64,000 nt of DNA from Prevotellaceae bacterium UBA2852 (GTDB lineage: Bacteria; Bacteroidota; Bacteroidia; Bacteroidales; Bacteroidaceae), in assembly GCA_002350855.1 (NCBI GenBank), contig DEFM01000002.1:72467-136466 (forward strand), given 5' to 3'. Under the pieces are notes generated by a model that worked only from the letters and a program-made list of their open reading frames with translations, had not been told where the DNA came from and did no database searches. Positions 61,869 through 64,000 of the stretch are shown here, piece by piece. The translations under genes were made by a program, and so were the position numbers. How positions within the stretch are numbered: the stretch's first letter is position 1; every line of letters begins with the position of its first letter.

Positions 61869-61921
61869 ATAAAGTGAAGAGTGAAGATAATAATTTTACT
61901 CCATATTCTCTTATAAGAAAC

Positions 61922-61952
61922 GAAAAAGTGAGCCATATATTTTATGACTCAC
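61922..61952 (-). terminator. Terminator of deoD
   Basis: On the minus strand GTGAG pairs with CTCAC around CATA/TATG inner pairs, followed by TTTTTCG. It separates deoD from meaB. Confidence 0.7.
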
Positions 61953-61962
61953 CTTATCAAAA

Positions 61963-62670
61963 TCAGATAAGAGAGAACGCCACATCCATCATGTGGGTGA
62001 AATTGTTCTGACGCTCCTCTGCCGTCGTAGCCTCACCCTTAAGAATGTGGTCGGAAACGGTACAGATACCCAGAGCGCGGTTGCCGGAACGAGCCGCATT
62101 CATGTAGAGAGCAGCAATCTCCATCTCCACAGCCATTACACCCATCTTGATCCACTTGTCGTTGTTTGGAGTGTCGCCATAAAAGAAATCAGAAGAAAGC
62201 ACATTGCCCACCATGTAGTTATAGCCAAACTTCTCGCAAGACTCAACTGCCTTGCGCAGCAAATCGAAATCAGCAATAGGGGCATAAGTACCAGGAAGAC
62301 CGTACTGGGCAGCATAGTTGCTGTCGGTACAAGCGCCCATGGCAACGGCAATATCGCCGATGTTGAGGTCGTTGTTGATAGAACCAGCCGAACCCACACG
62401 GATGATAGTCTTCACTCCGTAGAAGTTGTAGAGTTCGTAGGTGTAGATAGCAATCGAAGGTATACCCATACCATGACCCATGACGCTGACACGCTTGCCC
62501 TTGTGAGTGCCTGTATAGCCAAGCATGCCACGGACGTTGTTGAACTGAACCGGATTTTCGAGATACTTCTCTGCCATCATTTTCACACGCAGCGGGTCGC
62601 CCGCCATGATTACAGTTTCAGCAATTTCGCCGAACTGCGCCCCGATGTGGGGAGTAGGAGTCTTACTCAT
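61963..62670 (-). CDS. deoD: Purine-nucleoside phosphorylase (DeoD type)
   Basis: Hexameric PNP for purine salvage. The 235 residues (start at 62670, M-S-K-T-P-T-P-H) have the family motifs [22 protein letters not shown] and the C-terminal V-S-D-H-I. The length fits DeoD. An upstream ATG adds two residues and is less likely. A good promoter lies about 45 bases upstream. Confidence 0.95.
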   Translation of the reverse strand: MSKTPTPHIGAQFGEIAETVIMAGDPLRVKMMAEKYLENPVQFNNVRGMLGYTGTHKGKRVSVMGHGMGIPSIAIYTYELYNFYGVKTIIRVGSAGSINNDLNIGDIAVAMGACTDSNYAAQYGLPGTYAPIADFDLLRKAVESCEKFGYNYMVGNVLSSDFFYGDTPNNDKWIKMGVMAVEMEIAALYMNAARSGNRALGICTVSDHILKGEATTAEERQNNFTHMMDVAFSLI

Positions 62671-62709
62671 AAGCATAGATATTTAAAGTTTGTAATATGA
62701 TTCCGGTTA

Positions 62710-62739
62710 CAAAGATAAACATTTTTATTTTGCAACAAG
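62710..62739 (-). promoter_or_regulatory. deoD promoter
   Basis: On the minus strand CTTG (62739-62736), 18 bases, TATCTTTG (62717-62710). The -7 is exact and the -33 has one mismatch. Confidence 0.6.
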
Positions 62740-62858
62740 AGTACAAAACAAGAATTAATAGTATTTTTTTGATGTCTTAGTTCGTTTTTTGGGTAAAACC
62801 ACAACATAAACAAAAAGAAATGTGTATATTCGCCACAGTAAGTCAACAAACAAGAAAC

Positions 62859-63944
62859 ATGAGAAAACTACTACCCTTCTTCATGCTGATGGCAATTGCC
62901 ACTTCGCCGATAAAGGCACAGAACGTAACCGATAATTCAACGGACAGCGTCGGTCGAGCTAAAACCCTTACCCTCTTCGGAAGAAAACTGACCGACTTCG
63001 CCTCCAAGCCCAAGTTTGGCGGCTACTTCATCGGCAAATACGCCTACAGCGATCAGGACGGCAAGCACGGAGGCAACGGATTCAGCCAGCGCCTCATTCG
63101 AGCATACGTGGACGGAACCATCCTCGGAGACTTCAAGTACCGGCTCCAGGGACAGGTCAGCAACTCATCCTTCCACATGAAAGACTACTTCATAGAATGG
63201 TCGCATTGGAAGGAACTTGCCGTAAAGGTCGGTCAGTACAAACGCGCCTTCCTCTTTGAGAACCCGTACAATCCCTGGGACGTAGGAGCTGGCGACTATT
63301 CACAGATATCCAACAATCTCGCAGGCGTAAGCGACAAGGACGGGAACGTAACCAACGGAGGACGCGACCAAGGCATTCAGGTGCAAGGCGACCTCTTCCC
63401 CGCCAAGTCAGACGGACACCGGTACGTTCACTACCAATTGCAGGTAATGAACGGTCAGGGTATCAATACAGCTGACGCCAACGGACACAAGGACTTCATC
63501 GGAACTCTCCAGTTTCAGCCTATTAGGGACCTCTACATCGGCATCTTCGGCTGGACAGGCGACTATGTGGACAAGAACGGCGTAACCACCGACCGCAACC
63601 GCTGGGCTGCAGCCATAAAATACGAGCACAACGACTGGACCGTCCGTGCAGAATATGCCCACGCACAAGGAATACTTGCCAATTATGCCGGCAAAGGCAA
63701 AGCAGACGGCTGGTACGCAACCCTTGGCGTGCCTTTCACTCCCTGGCTCAAAGTCTATGGCAAATACGACGCATACCGCAGCAACGCCACCTGGGCTTCG
63801 ACTAAGTCCATCTACTCAGTCATTCCCAACATCCAACTTCACAAGAACCTCCTCATCCAGTTGCAGTACAACCACGTCCACGACCGCAACCTACCCCATA
63901 AAGACTACAACGAACTCTGGGCCGAACTATATGTGAGGTTTTAA
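62859..63944 (+). CDS. Outer-membrane porin, OprO/OprP-like
   Basis: A beta-barrel protein of 361 residues with a signal peptide (start at 62859, about 1-20, ending I-K-A-Q). The pattern F-G-G-Y-F-I-G-K-Y-A-Y, then K-D-Y-F-I-E-W, K-V-G-Q-Y-K-R-A-F and a C-terminal aromatic (Y-V-R-F) is that of phosphate-selective porins (PF07396 type). Whether it carries phosphate or another anion is unknown. An ATG at 62820 would add 13 residues before the signal and is less likely. Confidence 0.85.
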   Translation: MRKLLPFFMLMAIATSPIKAQNVTDNSTDSVGRAKTLTLFGRKLTDFASKPKFGGYFIGKYAYSDQDGKHGGNGFSQRLIRAYVDGTILGDFKYRLQGQVSNSSFHMKDYFIEWSHWKELAVKVGQYKRAFLFENPYNPWDVGAGDYSQISNNLAGVSDKDGNVTNGGRDQGIQVQGDLFPAKSDGHRYVHYQLQVMNGQGINTADANGHKDFIGTLQFQPIRDLYIGIFGWTGDYVDKNGVTTDRNRWAAAIKYEHNDWTVRAEYAHAQGILANYAGKGKADGWYATLGVPFTPWLKVYGKYDAYRSNATWASTKSIYSVIPNIQLHKNLLIQLQYNHVHDRNLPHKDYNELWAELYVRF

Positions 63945-63949
63945 AATGC

Positions 63950-63979
63950 AAGAAGAGCAACTTGAAAGTTGCTCTTCTT
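63950..63979. terminator. Hairpin between the porin gene and tRNA-Ser
   Basis: AAGAAGAGCAACTT and AAGTTGCTCTTCTT form a 14-base perfect inverted repeat. The T-run is better on the minus strand, so it probably terminates the tRNA gene, and perhaps also the porin transcript. Confidence 0.7.
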
Positions 63980-63981
63980 AG

Positions 63982-64000
63982 CGGAGAGAGAGGGATTCGA
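63982..64000 (-). tRNA. tRNA-Ser, partial (3' end)
   Basis: Minus strand ends TTCGAATCCCTCTCTCTCCG-like: the T loop TTCGAAT, the acceptor strand TCTCTCC and discriminator G73 fit tRNA-Ser. The anticodon is outside the window. CCA is not encoded. Confidence 0.65.

Overview
The window is ordinary-looking core chromosome of a Bacteroidales bacterium, most like a gut or oral Prevotella/Segatella relative. The sequence supports this through a complete Bacteroides aerotolerance (Bat) operon, two type IX secretion proteins (PorQ and a plug-domain protein), the long Bacteroidetes form of NusB, DUF5606, DUF4836 and DUF3276 proteins, a thiamine TonB-dependent receptor with PnuC, and promoters of the Bacteroidetes type (TTTG-N19-TAnnTTTG). 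I see no prophage, CRISPR array, rRNA or intact insertion sequence.

Layout. 1-3182 (minus): nusB-yajC-ybbR-coaE-DUF5606 operon, cut by the window edge. 3455-5439 (plus): PUR-like nucleic-acid-binding protein and glucuronate isomerase. 5527-11532 (plus): T9SS plug-domain protein, a large amidase-like/golvesin exported protein and a YgiQ radical SAM protein. 11717-14735 (minus): thiamine uptake unit, with a TPP riboswitch followed by a TonB receptor and PnuC. 14858-18510 (minus): BY-kinase/Wzc, HAD protein and upp. 18617-27247 (minus): map, tsaD, rsmE, a DUF4836 lipoprotein, an ABC ATPase/permease, an AmgK-RapZ fusion and a MurU-like nucleotidyltransferase (cell-wall sugar recycling). 27542-35658: small lipoproteins, clpC-mltG-glycosyltransferase, rsmG and tRNA-Cys. 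35793-41779 (minus): ilvD-ilvB-ilvN-thioesterase-ilvC with a possible leader attenuator. 42029-42577: FMN-binding protein and tRNA-His. 42900-53008 (plus): moxR-DUF58-bat operon running into PAP2 and ispE. 53030-57231 (plus): lipoprotein, thrS, infC-rpmI-rplT. 57636-59298: an A+T-rich two-gene cassette and a decayed RAYT-like transposase. 59351-62670 (minus): membrane protein, porQ, meaB, deoD. 62859-64000: porin and the 3' end of a tRNA-Ser.

The most interesting signals are not a new multi-gene system. They are small-scale structures: a G/C-rich dispersed repeat that has entered ygiQ in frame and also abuts start codons; other palindromic repeat families; a duplicated promoter before infC in which one copy looks dead; a possible attenuator before ilvD; and gene fusions (AmgK-RapZ, BatD-BatE, amidase interrupted by a golvesin-like domain). 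Functional names rest on reading the translations by eye; no database search was run.
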